Shown: one piece after another, positions 8,277 to 16,592 of the stretch
How the letters are laid out: every line of letters starts with the position of its first letter
Numbering within the stretch: position 1 is the first letter of the stretch
Assembly: GCF_023283765.1 (NCBI RefSeq)
Contig: NZ_JAKILG010000038.1
Span: 1-49,956 of the forward strand
Direction: 5' to 3'
DNA: 49,956 nt
Source of the DNA: Shewanella profunda
GTDB lineage: Bacteria > Pseudomonadota > Gammaproteobacteria > Enterobacterales > Shewanellaceae
The notes under the pieces: generated by a model
What the model was told of the DNA's origin: nothing
Seen by the model: only the letters and a program-made list of their open reading frames with translations
Database searches by the model: none
Program-made: the position numbers and the translations under genes

Positions 8277-8707
8277 AATCATTGCTCACTATCGATATGG
8301 AAATGCAAATTCCCTTCCACGATGTGGATTCCATGGGGATCACTTGGCATGGCAATTACCTGCGTTATTTCGAGATTGCTCGCTGCAAACTGCTCGATGA
8401 GTTGGGTTATAACTATCGACAGATGCAAGCATCAAACTATGCGTGGCCGATTATCGACTTGCAGATTAAGTACGTCAAAGCCAGCACCTTCGAGCAAAAA
8501 ATCACAGTACGCGCCGAGTTAGTCGAGTGGGAAAACCGCTTAAAAATCAATTACCAAATTCGTGACGTCGAAACCGGTGTGCGCATCACTAAGGGTTATA
8601 CCATTCAGGCGGCGGTCGATATGAGCACCCAAGAATTGTGCTTTGTTACCCCAGAGGTGTTCCGTGACAAAATAGCCACCCTGCTTGCAAAGGCTGAAAA
8701 CCAATGA
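8273..8707 (+). CDS. apeK: 4-hydroxybenzoyl-CoA-type thioesterase
   Basis: 144-aa hot-dog thioesterase of the YbgC/4HBT family. The active-site pattern HDVDSMGITWHGNYLRYFE (residues 16-34) contains the expected Asp, His and Tyr. In the cluster it may release or proofread ACP-bound intermediates. I chose ATG 8273, which overlaps the lyase stop (ATGA) and has GGGAAG 7 bases upstream; an earlier in-frame ATG at 8258 lies inside the lyase gene. The end overlaps the next gene. Confidence 0.82.
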   Translation: MKSLLTIDMEMQIPFHDVDSMGITWHGNYLRYFEIARCKLLDELGYNYRQMQASNYAWPIIDLQIKYVKASTFEQKITVRAELVEWENRLKINYQIRDVETGVRITKGYTIQAAVDMSTQELCFVTPEVFRDKIATLLAKAENQ

Positions 8708-9486
8708 ACGCCGCGCTAACGCACATCAAGCTTATGCTTATCCTGTGTTTTTGCAGCGTATTGATATCGACGCAGTGCAAGGCTGACACATCGACAACGG
8801 CGGTTTCTGTCGGCAATTACCAGCAACTATTCACCCAAACTGCGGATACCGCGCAGCTTGTGGCCCTGAGCCAAAAGCTGAATCTCGGTGAAACGGTTCG
8901 TGGCAACTTTGTGCAGTCTCGGCAGTTGAAGGTGCTCAAAAAGCCGTTAATCAGCCAAGGGCAGTTTATCTTCGACAAAGAGCAAGGGCTAATTTGGCAG
9001 CAGATAAAACCCTTTGAATCCCTGCTGATTTTAAAAGATAAGCAGCTTATTCAGCGCGATAGCCAAGGTCGAGTACAAGTCAGCAAGGCTGATGCCTCGG
9101 CAAGCGCTGCCGCTATGGGCGATTTATTGCCAAGCCTAGTGCGCGCTATGCTCGGCGGCGATATTTCCGGTTTAAGCGAAAACTTCGAGCTGCACTTCCT
9201 CATCACAGACAGGTTGAGCACGGAAAAGTTAAGCCCTGAGAGGTTGAGCACAGACGGCCAATGGCAATTGGGCCTAACTCCCAAAGATCCCTTAATGAAA
9301 AAAGCCATCGCCAATATGGTGTTAGAGGGTAGCGATGTGTTGCAATCCTTAGTGCTGCTTAGCGCCGCGCCGAGTGTGAGCCCGCAGGATATGACCCGCA
9401 TCGACTTTAGTGCACTTTCCCAAGGCACACTCAGCGCAACCGAATTGGCGCAGTATGCGTTGGCGGTAGAGGCGAGTAAACCTTAA
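8704..9486 (+). CDS. apeL: LolA-like outer-membrane lipoprotein carrier of the aryl polyene cluster
   Basis: 260 aa with a signal peptide (hydrophobic core ~residues 8-24). The mature part resembles the LolA/YhjD-type carrier fold found in APE clusters: residues ~55-120 contain the beta-rich GNFVQSRQLKVLKKPLISQGQF region. It may ferry the lipid-bound polyene across the periplasm, working with the MMPL exporter that follows. A 15-bp unit is repeated three times in the gene (9211-9255), giving RLSTE-KLSPE-RLSTD. ATGA overlap with the thioesterase gene. Confidence 0.78.
   Translation: MNAALTHIKLMLILCFCSVLISTQCKADTSTTAVSVGNYQQLFTQTADTAQLVALSQKLNLGETVRGNFVQSRQLKVLKKPLISQGQFIFDKEQGLIWQQIKPFESLLILKDKQLIQRDSQGRVQVSKADASASAAAMGDLLPSLVRAMLGGDISGLSENFELHFLITDRLSTEKLSPERLSTDGQWQLGLTPKDPLMKKAIANMVLEGSDVLQSLVLLSAAPSVSPQDMTRIDFSALSQGTLSATELAQYALAVEASKP
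9211..9255 (+). repeat. Three tandem 15-bp units inside the LolA-like gene
   Basis: AGGTTGAGCACGGAA, AAGTTAAGCCCTGAG and AGGTTGAGCACAGAC follow each other without gaps. They encode five-residue repeats RLSTE, KLSPE and RLSTD in a surface loop. Being a multiple of three, copy-number change would keep the frame. Confidence 0.8.
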
Positions 9487-9488
9487 CC

Positions 9489-11945
9489 ATGGCCGCCAAC
9501 TTCGCCGCGCGCGCCAATCAAGCGCTAATGCAATCTTCCCCCAAGTGGCGCCTCGCCATTTGGTTGCTATTGATGCTGTCTGCCAGTCTGTGGACGCTGC
9601 AACTTTGGCAAAACGGCGCACGGGTGCAGAGCGATATTCTGGCCATGCTGCCCCATTTACAGCAGGACAAACTCACCGAGCGCGCCCTTAACCAAGTTGA
9701 AGCGACGCTGGCCGACCAAGTCTATATTGCGCTCGTCGCCAAGGACGAAACTACGGCAATTGCTGCGGCTAAGCTGTTGATGCAAAAGCTTGAAACTGAC
9801 CTTGTTACTGGCAAGAAAGGTGCACTCACAGATATTCGCAGCGCCGATATGCAGCTCGGTGAAGCGTTGGGGCAATACTATTTCCCCCACAGATTTAAAT
9901 TACTGACAGAGCCGCAAGCTGAGGCGTTAGCAACCAAAGACATTGGGAGTCTGCTAGAGGCGGCCACAGCGCAGCTTTACAACGCTTTTGGTTATGCCAA
10001 TAGCAACTTGCTTGCCCAAGATCCGCTGCTGTTATTCCCCGCTAATTTACTCGCCCTCGCGCCGAGCTCAAACGTCAGAGCCAGCCAAGGCATTCTGCTG
10101 GCGAATCAAGGCAATAATGTCGCCGCGGTTGTTATGGCAAAGGGGCGAGAAAGCGCCTTTAATCCCAATGCACAATTGGCGCAGATGACGGCATTAACCC
10201 TAGGATTGAATGCGGTTAAACAAAATTATCCCGATATTACCTTGCTTAAGGCTGGCGCCCTGTTTCACGCGATTGCGGCGACCCAAACCGCTAAGCGTGA
10301 AATCTCGATCCTTGGTCTTGCATCCTTACTTGGGGTAATAGCCCTAGTCTGGCTGGCGTTTCGCTCTGTAATGCCACTACTGCTGGCGATTGTCACTATT
10401 TCCAGCGGCTTGTTACTGGCCGTGACGTTTACCTTAAGCGTGTTTGGCGAGCTGCATTTACTCACCTTAGTGTTTGGCACTAGCCTGATTGGCATTGCCA
10501 TCGACTACAGCTTTCATTTTTACTGCGAGCGCTTAAGCGATACCGAGCGGAGCGCTCAGGCGACTGTCGCATATATCTTCCCGACTGTGACACTCGCCTT
10601 TATCACCAGCGCCTTAGCCTATGTGGGCATAGGTTTAGCGCCGTTTCCCGGTATGCAGCAAGTCGCCATCTTCTGCGCCGCTGGGCTGCTCGGCGCTTAT
10701 CTCACTCTCATTCTCGCCTACCCACTGTTAGCAGGGAGTCATTTGCCATCAGGCTCCCGCCCGTTAGCACTCGCGGGGAAGTACCTTGCCAATCTCACTC
10801 TGTTATCCAAAAGATTGACCACGCCTTTGGGCCTAGTCGGCTGTGCTTTAGTCATATTAGTCTGGTGCGCGGCTGGGTTAACTGAGCTTAAAGTCGATGA
10901 CGATATTCGCCATTTGCAGCAAAGCCCTGCGAGCGTGGCTGAACCTGAAAATCAGCTCAGAAAGTTACTCAGCGGTGGCACAGATAATCAATTCTTACTG
11001 GTACGCGCCGCGAGTGAAGAAGCTCTGCTGCAACAGCTTGAGCGAGTGTCGCCACTGCTCGATGCCGCTATCGCTCACCAAGAACTAGGCAACTATGTCA
11101 GCCTCAGCCGGTATCTGCCCAGCCATCAAAGGCAAGACACGGCTTATCGCTCACAGAGCGAAATCTATCAAACTCAGTTAGATACTGTGCTCATAAGCCT
11201 TGGGTTGGATGAAAACATCAAGCCAGAACTGCAAGCAAGCTACTTAGCAGCTAAAGACCAATATATAAGTCCAGCGGATTTCTTTAAGCTAGAGGCAGGC
11301 AAGCAACTCGCACCGCTGTGGCTCGCACCAAATGACAAGGCCACCGACTATGACGCTCTAAATGATGGCGGCGCGATAAATGATGATGGGGCGAGAGGTG
11401 ATTATGGCGCGATTGTATTGCTTGGCGGCATTCAGCAGATAGACGCGCTCAAGGCGCGCTTTGCCCATGATGAAAGCGTACAACTTATCGATAAAGTCGC
11501 AGATATCTCCACCGTCATGGGGCATTATCGACTGTTAACCCTAAAGCTGTTAGCGCTCGCACTGGGTATCGCACTCTTGTTGTTTAGCCTGAATTTTGGC
11601 ATTAAAAAAGCCGCGGTTGTCGTTGCCGTTCCAGCCCTTGCTGCCTTACTAACTCTCGCAACCTTAGGGATAACGGGCTCGCCACTGAGTCTGTTCCATG
11701 CACTCGCGCTTATTTTAGTTTTCGGGATTGGGATAGACTACAGCTTGTTTTTTGCCTCAACCCAGAACCACGGCAAGGCAGTGATGATAGCGGTGTTTAT
11801 GTCCGCCAGCTCAACCCTATTGGCCTTTGGCTTACTTGCCTTTAGCCAGACCCAAGCGATCCATTATTTTGGTTTAACCCTGTCGCTAGGTATAGGTTTT
11901 ACCTTCTTACTTTCGCCACTGATTTTAACGACTAAAAAATCCTGA
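9489..11945 (+). CDS. apeM: MMPL/RND-family exporter of the aryl polyene cluster
   Basis: 818-aa membrane transporter of the MMPL type. One N-terminal helix (~17-37), a large periplasmic domain (~40-265), a block of five to six helices (~275-420), a further helix near 442-462, a second periplasmic domain (~470-675), and a final block of helices (~680-810). The repeated GIAIDYSFHFY and GIGIDYSLFFA motifs are family hallmarks. It probably moves the lipidated polyene out of the inner membrane. It starts two bases after the stop of the LolA-like gene. The periplasmic segment near residue 620 is Gly/Asp-rich with imperfect small repeats. Confidence 0.85.
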   Translation: MAANFAARANQALMQSSPKWRLAIWLLLMLSASLWTLQLWQNGARVQSDILAMLPHLQQDKLTERALNQVEATLADQVYIALVAKDETTAIAAAKLLMQKLETDLVTGKKGALTDIRSADMQLGEALGQYYFPHRFKLLTEPQAEALATKDIGSLLEAATAQLYNAFGYANSNLLAQDPLLLFPANLLALAPSSNVRASQGILLANQGNNVAAVVMAKGRESAFNPNAQLAQMTALTLGLNAVKQNYPDITLLKAGALFHAIAATQTAKREISILGLASLLGVIALVWLAFRSVMPLLLAIVTISSGLLLAVTFTLSVFGELHLLTLVFGTSLIGIAIDYSFHFYCERLSDTERSAQATVAYIFPTVTLAFITSALAYVGIGLAPFPGMQQVAIFCAAGLLGAYLTLILAYPLLAGSHLPSGSRPLALAGKYLANLTLLSKRLTTPLGLVGCALVILVWCAAGLTELKVDDDIRHLQQSPASVAEPENQLRKLLSGGTDNQFLLVRAASEEALLQQLERVSPLLDAAIAHQELGNYVSLSRYLPSHQRQDTAYRSQSEIYQTQLDTVLISLGLDENIKPELQASYLAAKDQYISPADFFKLEAGKQLAPLWLAPNDKATDYDALNDGGAINDDGARGDYGAIVLLGGIQQIDALKARFAHDESVQLIDKVADISTVMGHYRLLTLKLLALALGIALLLFSLNFGIKKAAVVVAVPALAALLTLATLGITGSPLSLFHALALILVFGIGIDYSLFFASTQNHGKAVMIAVFMSASSTLLAFGLLAFSQTQAIHYFGLTLSLGIGFTFLLSPLILTTKKS

Positions 11946-11968
11946 TCACGACAAGGAACGTACTTTAC

Positions 11969-13255
11969 ATGCCTACACCCGCTCACGATTTATCGGCTAT
12001 ACCAAATTCACTTGCCGTCGATGTCGCTATTATCGGCGCAGGGCCTTCGGGCGCCATCGCCGCCAGCCTGCTGCATCAACAAGGCAAGCGCGTGCTGGTG
12101 TTAGAAAAACAACATTTCCCCCGTTTTTCCATCGGCGAAAGTTTACTGCCCTGCTGCATGCAGTTCATCGAAGAAGCAGGTATGTTAGATGCGCTCAATG
12201 CCGCAGGATTCCAGCATAAAAATGGCGCCGCCTTTCGTCGCAATGGCACTTACACTACCTTCAATTTTACCGATAAATTTACTCCTGGGCCGGGCACCAC
12301 GTTTCAAGTGCAGCGCGCCAGTTTTGATAAACTGTTAGCCGATACAGCCCAAACCCAAGGGGTCGAAATCCGCTACGGCGAAACGGTCGAGGCGATAGAT
12401 TTAACCGAGAACCCACGCTTAACGGTGCGCAATGAACAGGGCGAGCTTTATCAAATCGATGCCCAATATGTGCTCGATGCCAGCGGTTTTGGTCGTGTGT
12501 TGCCACGCTTACTCGACTTGGAAAGTCCGTCTTGCCTACCACCCCGAAGCGCCATCTTCACCCATGTGGAAGATAACATCAGCGATCCCAGTTTCGATCG
12601 TAATAAGATTTTGATCAGCGTCCATCCTGAACATAAGGACATTTGGTATTGGCTCATTCCCTTTAGCAATGGCCGCTGTTCACTCGGCGTAGTGGCCGAG
12701 CCACAATTGCTCGCGCGTTTACAGGGGTCGCTTGAGCAACAATTGATGAGCATAGTCAATGAAGAACCCGGGCTAAAAGACCTGCTGGCAAACGCTAAGG
12801 TGGTGCAAGAATGCGCCACGCTCAAGGGCTATTCCGCCAATGTGTCACGCCTTGCGACCGACAAGTTCGCCCTACTGGGCAACGCGGGCGAGTTCCTCGA
12901 TCCGGTATTTTCCTCCGGCGTGACTATCGCCATGCAATCGGCATCGATGGCGGCAAAATGTGTGACTAAACAACTCAATGGCGAAACGGTTGACTGGCAA
13001 GCCGATTACTCAGCGCCTTTAATGCAGGGCGTGAATACCTTCCGCACCTATGTGCAAGCTTGGTATGATGGCCGCTTTCAGGATGTGATCTTCTTTGATG
13101 CACCGAATCCACGCATCAAGCAAATGATTTGCTCGATTCTGGCGGGCTACGCTTGGGATACCCATAATCCCTTTGTTAAAGACTCGGAGCGACGCCTCAA
13201 TATGATCGTTGAGCTGTGCCAAAACCAAGCGACCGCCGAATTCGCAGAGGTATAA
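11969..13255 (+). CDS. FAD-dependent halogenase-like oxidoreductase
   Basis: 428-aa flavoprotein. The Rossmann motif GAGPSG is at 23-28, followed by RFSIGESLLP (52-61), shared by flavin halogenases and geranylgeranyl reductases. Two halogenase marks are seen: WYWLIP (226-231), matching the WxWxIP signature, and Lys84 in FQHKNGAAF, where phenolic halogenases have their catalytic lysine. I infer halogenation of the aryl ring, as in xanthomonadin and flexirubin-type clusters. A reductase or hydroxylase role is possible. It follows the exporter gene by 23 bases, with AAGGAA upstream of the ATG. Confidence 0.75.
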   Translation: MPTPAHDLSAIPNSLAVDVAIIGAGPSGAIAASLLHQQGKRVLVLEKQHFPRFSIGESLLPCCMQFIEEAGMLDALNAAGFQHKNGAAFRRNGTYTTFNFTDKFTPGPGTTFQVQRASFDKLLADTAQTQGVEIRYGETVEAIDLTENPRLTVRNEQGELYQIDAQYVLDASGFGRVLPRLLDLESPSCLPPRSAIFTHVEDNISDPSFDRNKILISVHPEHKDIWYWLIPFSNGRCSLGVVAEPQLLARLQGSLEQQLMSIVNEEPGLKDLLANAKVVQECATLKGYSANVSRLATDKFALLGNAGEFLDPVFSSGVTIAMQSASMAAKCVTKQLNGETVDWQADYSAPLMQGVNTFRTYVQAWYDGRFQDVIFFDAPNPRIKQMICSILAGYAWDTHNPFVKDSERRLNMIVELCQNQATAEFAEV

Positions 13256-13258
13256 CCT

Positions 13259-13975
13259 ATGTCGCTCAACCGTAACGCCACACTATTAATACTGCTTAGC
13301 TTACTGCTGGCGAGTCAATTAATGACGGGCTGTACTCAGTTTTTGCTTAGGCAAACCTGTGTCGGACTGGCAAATGACGTGCGTTACTGTTTAGCGCCAC
13401 TGCCGCATAACTTTGTATCTGTAACAGAAAGATCTTTGAATGAATCTGCGCCTACCTTGCCTAATCCGCAAACTAACAGCAATGCGGGCGTTTCTTCCCT
13501 GTCTCTCAGCCAAAAAGTCAGTATTAAGATCGATAGTGAGTCACATGAACTACTCACCCAATTAGAGTTAGAGGGTGAGCGCATGACCCTTGTTGGCTTA
13601 GCGCCACTCGGGCAAGCTTTATTTACCTTAGTCTATGATGGTAATACACTCAACAGTGGGCAAAGCGTGCTACTGGGCGATAATTTTAAAGCCGAGTATT
13701 TGATGGCGATGATGCAACTGATCTATTGGCCAGAGCAGAGCATTCGCGCCCATTTGGAGGGTGGTCAATTAGTCACTGAAGTTTGCGATATACAAGGTAA
13801 CACTGCGCCCTGCCGTCGGTATTACCGTCAACAGAGTTTGGATAGTAAAGACGAGCAGCAGCCCTATTTCCTGCAGATAACTTATCGACAAAATGCAGAT
13901 GAACCCCTGTGGCAAGCCCATATTCATTTAACGATGCCGCAGGCAAAGTTTGAATTAGAAATACAACCGATTTAA
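13259..13975 (+). CDS. apeN: DUF3261 outer-membrane lipoprotein
   Basis: 238-aa lipoprotein with signal peptide and lipobox LMTGC (Cys25). The mature domain resembles DUF3261 proteins of APE clusters, thought to receive the polyene lipid at the outer membrane, although function is unproven. Cys-rich near the N-terminus (C25, C34, C43). The start ATG lies four bases after the halogenase-like gene stop. It is followed by a 30-base gap before the ketosynthase gene. Confidence 0.75.
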   Translation: MSLNRNATLLILLSLLLASQLMTGCTQFLLRQTCVGLANDVRYCLAPLPHNFVSVTERSLNESAPTLPNPQTNSNAGVSSLSLSQKVSIKIDSESHELLTQLELEGERMTLVGLAPLGQALFTLVYDGNTLNSGQSVLLGDNFKAEYLMAMMQLIYWPEQSIRAHLEGGQLVTEVCDIQGNTAPCRRYYRQQSLDSKDEQQPYFLQITYRQNADEPLWQAHIHLTMPQAKFELEIQPI

Positions 13976-14005
13976 TCACTTAGCCGCTGGATATAACGAC
14001 AAGCG

Positions 14006-15205
14006 ATGATGAACAGAGTAGCTATTACACAGATTGGATTGTGTACCCCGCTAGGGCAAGATCCCCAGCAGGTTCTAGACCGCTTGATCGCGGGCGATAC
14101 CAGCGCCATGCAACTAAGTGACGACCTACTATTTGGGCAGTCAACCCTGGTCGCACCTGTAGTCGCCGAGCTTCCAGCTATTCCGGCATCACTTTCCCAG
14201 TTCGATTGTCGCAATAACCAACTACTGTTGTGCGCCACGCTGCAAATCGCCGCCACCGTTGAGCAGGCCAAACAAACCTTTGGTAGCAATCGTATTGGTG
14301 TCGTTTTAGGCACTAGCACCTCGGGGATCTCCAAAGGTGAAGCCGCGCTTGCGTACCGTAATGAACATGGCCACTTCCCGACGGATTACCACTATTTCCA
14401 GCAGGAACTTGGCAGCACTAGTGACTTTTTGTGCCAGTATTTTGAGCTCGATGGTCCTTGCTACACGATTTCAACTGCCTGTTCCTCCAGCGCCAAAGTC
14501 TTCGCCAGCGCCAAGCGCCTATTACAGGTGGATCTCTGCGATATGGTGATCGTCGGCGGTGTCGACAGTCTGTGCCAACTCACGGTCAATGGTTTTAATG
14601 CCTTAGAATCTGTCTCGAAAGGCCACTGTAATCCCTTTAGCATCAACCGTGATGGTATCAATATCGGCGAAGGTGCGGCGCTTTTCGTCCTCACCTTGGG
14701 CGAGTCAGATGTCATGTTAGCGGGTATTGGCGAGTCGAGCGATGCGCACCATATGTCGGCGCCACACCCCGAAGGTGCAGGTGCCATCGATGCCATGCAC
14801 GCGGCGTTGCGAGATGCACATATTTCAGCAAAAGACATTGGTTACATTAACTTGCACGGTACAGCCACACCCAAAAATGATGCGATGGAAAGCCGCGCCG
14901 TGGTTGAAGTGTTTGGCGTTAACACGCCTCCTTGTAGCTCGACCAAGCCCTTAGTCGGCCATACCTTAGGTGCCGCTGGCGCAATTGAAGCCGCCTTCTG
15001 TTATTTATTACTTTCAGCACATAATCACGGCCAAGCTCTGCCGCCCCATCAATGGGACGGACAAGTCGATCCACAGGATCCGTCCATTGCCTTGGTCGAG
15101 CGCCATCAAGTCGCTGCTAAGAGCGCGCTTAATTATGTGATGAGCAATTCCTTCGCCTTTGGCGGCAGCAATGCCAGCCTGATTTTTTGCCGTAACGAGG
15201 CCTAG
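14006..15205 (+). CDS. apeO: Beta-ketoacyl-ACP synthase (elongating ketosynthase)
   Basis: 399-aa FabF-like ketosynthase. The full Cys-His-His triad is visible: Cys159 in STACSSS, His284 in NLHGTATP and His319 in VGHTLGAAG. In APE systems this type forms a heterodimer with the chain length factor ApeC. Two adjacent ATG codons (14006, 14009) are both possible starts; upstream ribosome binding is weak. Four bases separate its stop from the next ATG. Confidence 0.88.
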   Translation: MMNRVAITQIGLCTPLGQDPQQVLDRLIAGDTSAMQLSDDLLFGQSTLVAPVVAELPAIPASLSQFDCRNNQLLLCATLQIAATVEQAKQTFGSNRIGVVLGTSTSGISKGEAALAYRNEHGHFPTDYHYFQQELGSTSDFLCQYFELDGPCYTISTACSSSAKVFASAKRLLQVDLCDMVIVGGVDSLCQLTVNGFNALESVSKGHCNPFSINRDGINIGEGAALFVLTLGESDVMLAGIGESSDAHHMSAPHPEGAGAIDAMHAALRDAHISAKDIGYINLHGTATPKNDAMESRAVVEVFGVNTPPCSSTKPLVGHTLGAAGAIEAAFCYLLLSAHNHGQALPPHQWDGQVDPQDPSIALVERHQVAAKSALNYVMSNSFAFGGSNASLIFCRNEA

Positions 15206-15209
15206 CACC

Positions 15210-15743
15210 ATGCAGTTGCTTAAGATCAACCAACCCTTCGCCGAACAGAATATTGCCGATTTTATTCCCCATAGGGCACCGATGATTTTGCTCGATAAAA
15301 TCATTGGCTATCGGCGGGATAACCTAGAGACCGAAGTCACTATCACGGCGCAAAGCCCTTACTTTGACGATAAGCATCAAGCCGTACCAAACTATGTTGG
15401 CATCGAATATATGGCCCAAAGTATTGCCGCCCTTGCGGGTGTTGAGGCAAAGCTTCGCAACGATAAAATCCGCGTGGGTTTTCTATTGGGATCACGCAAA
15501 TTAACCTTGTATACCAAGCAATATGAGCTCGGGCGCACCTATCGCACCCAAGTCAGCCGCCTCTATCAAGAGGGATCGGGATTAGCGGTATTCGATTGCC
15601 AAATTTATCTGCTGCCCGAAGCAGGCTCTAACCTAGAAAAGAGCTTAGTGGCCCAAGCCAATGTGAATGTGTTCCAACCTCAGGACACACAAGCCTACCT
15701 TGCAGGCAATCAAGATGCGGCAAATAGAAGCCTTGGACACTGA
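15210..15743 (+). CDS. apeP: FabZ-like 3-hydroxyacyl-ACP dehydratase
   Basis: 177-aa hot-dog protein with FIPHRAPMILLD (His21) and VGIEYMAQSIAALAG, typical of the ApeP/3-hydroxylacyl dehydratase family. It is expected to pair with ApeI (4439-4852). Its gene follows the ketosynthase by four bases and is followed by a 123-base gap, the largest inside the cluster. Confidence 0.85.
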   Translation: MQLLKINQPFAEQNIADFIPHRAPMILLDKIIGYRRDNLETEVTITAQSPYFDDKHQAVPNYVGIEYMAQSIAALAGVEAKLRNDKIRVGFLLGSRKLTLYTKQYELGRTYRTQVSRLYQEGSGLAVFDCQIYLLPEAGSNLEKSLVAQANVNVFQPQDTQAYLAGNQDAANRSLGH

Positions 15744-15823
15744 TACTAAGGCAATGAATTAGCCTGTAGATAAAAAGCGTTAAAGCGCCTTAGCAAGCAA
15801 TCTTTTTACAATGAATAAATAAA

Positions 15824-15856
15824 ACCCCATACCGATTCATAACGATAAAATGGGGT
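15824..15856 (+). promoter_or_regulatory. Hairpin at the ketoreductase ribosome binding site
   Basis: ACCCCAT (15824-15830) pairs with ATGGGGT (15850-15856); the second arm runs into the GGTGGAG ribosome binding site just before ATG 15867. Such a stem could hide the site and tune translation of the ketoreductase, or mark an internal promoter region in the longest gap of the operon. No clear -35/-10 pair is seen. Confidence 0.35.
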
Positions 15857-15866
15857 GGAGAAAACG

Positions 15867-16592
15867 ATGAATAATAGAGTATTAGTTACCGGTTCGAGCC
15901 GCGGCATTGGTAAAGCCATCGCCCTAAAACTCGCCGCTGCGGGTTTCGATATCGCCCTGCATTACCACAGTAACCAAGCAGCTGCCGATGACACTGCCGC
16001 GCAAATCCGCGCGCTTGGGGTGAATGTGAGCCTGCTGAAATTTGATGTGGCCGACCGCGCCACCGTCAGAGCCGCCATTGAAGCCGATATCGAGGTCAAT
16101 GGTGCCTATTATGGCGTGATCCTCAATGCTAGCATCAACCGCGACACCGCCTTTCCCGCCATGACAGAAAGCGAATGGGACAGCGTGATCCACACTAACT
16201 TGGACGGTTTTTATAATGTCATCCACCCCTGTGTTATGCCTATGGTACAAGGCCGCAAGGGCGGACGTATCATCACCTTAGCCTCAGTTTCTGGGATTGC
16301 GGGCAACCGTGGCCAAGTCAATTACAGCGCCTCAAAAGCGGGTATTATCGGCGCGACTAAGGCACTGTCATTAGAACTGGCAAAACGCAAAATCACCGTC
16401 AACTGTATCGCCCCCGGTTTGATTGAAACCGACATGGTGGCCGATATTCCGAAGGATATGGTCGAGCAATTAGTGCCGATGCGCCGCATGGGTAAACCCA
16501 GTGAAATCGCCGCCTTAGCTGCATTTTTAATGTCTGACGATGCTGCCTATATCACTCGCCAAGTGATATCGGTCAATGGAGGCATGATCTAA
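15867..16592 (+). CDS. apeQ: 3-oxoacyl-ACP reductase (FabG-like)
   Basis: 241-aa short-chain dehydrogenase. NADPH motif TGSSRGIG (8-15) and the catalytic Ser140, Tyr153 and Lys157 (YSASK) are intact; the usual NAG motif reads NAS. It reduces the 3-oxo group in each elongation round. I chose ATG 15867, with GGTGGAG ending six bases upstream, over an upstream GTG at 15855 that lies within that ribosome binding site. The next gene starts directly after its stop. Confidence 0.9.
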   Translation: MNNRVLVTGSSRGIGKAIALKLAAAGFDIALHYHSNQAAADDTAAQIRALGVNVSLLKFDVADRATVRAAIEADIEVNGAYYGVILNASINRDTAFPAMTESEWDSVIHTNLDGFYNVIHPCVMPMVQGRKGGRIITLASVSGIAGNRGQVNYSASKAGIIGATKALSLELAKRKITVNCIAPGLIETDMVADIPKDMVEQLVPMRRMGKPSEIAALAAFLMSDDAAYITRQVISVNGGMI

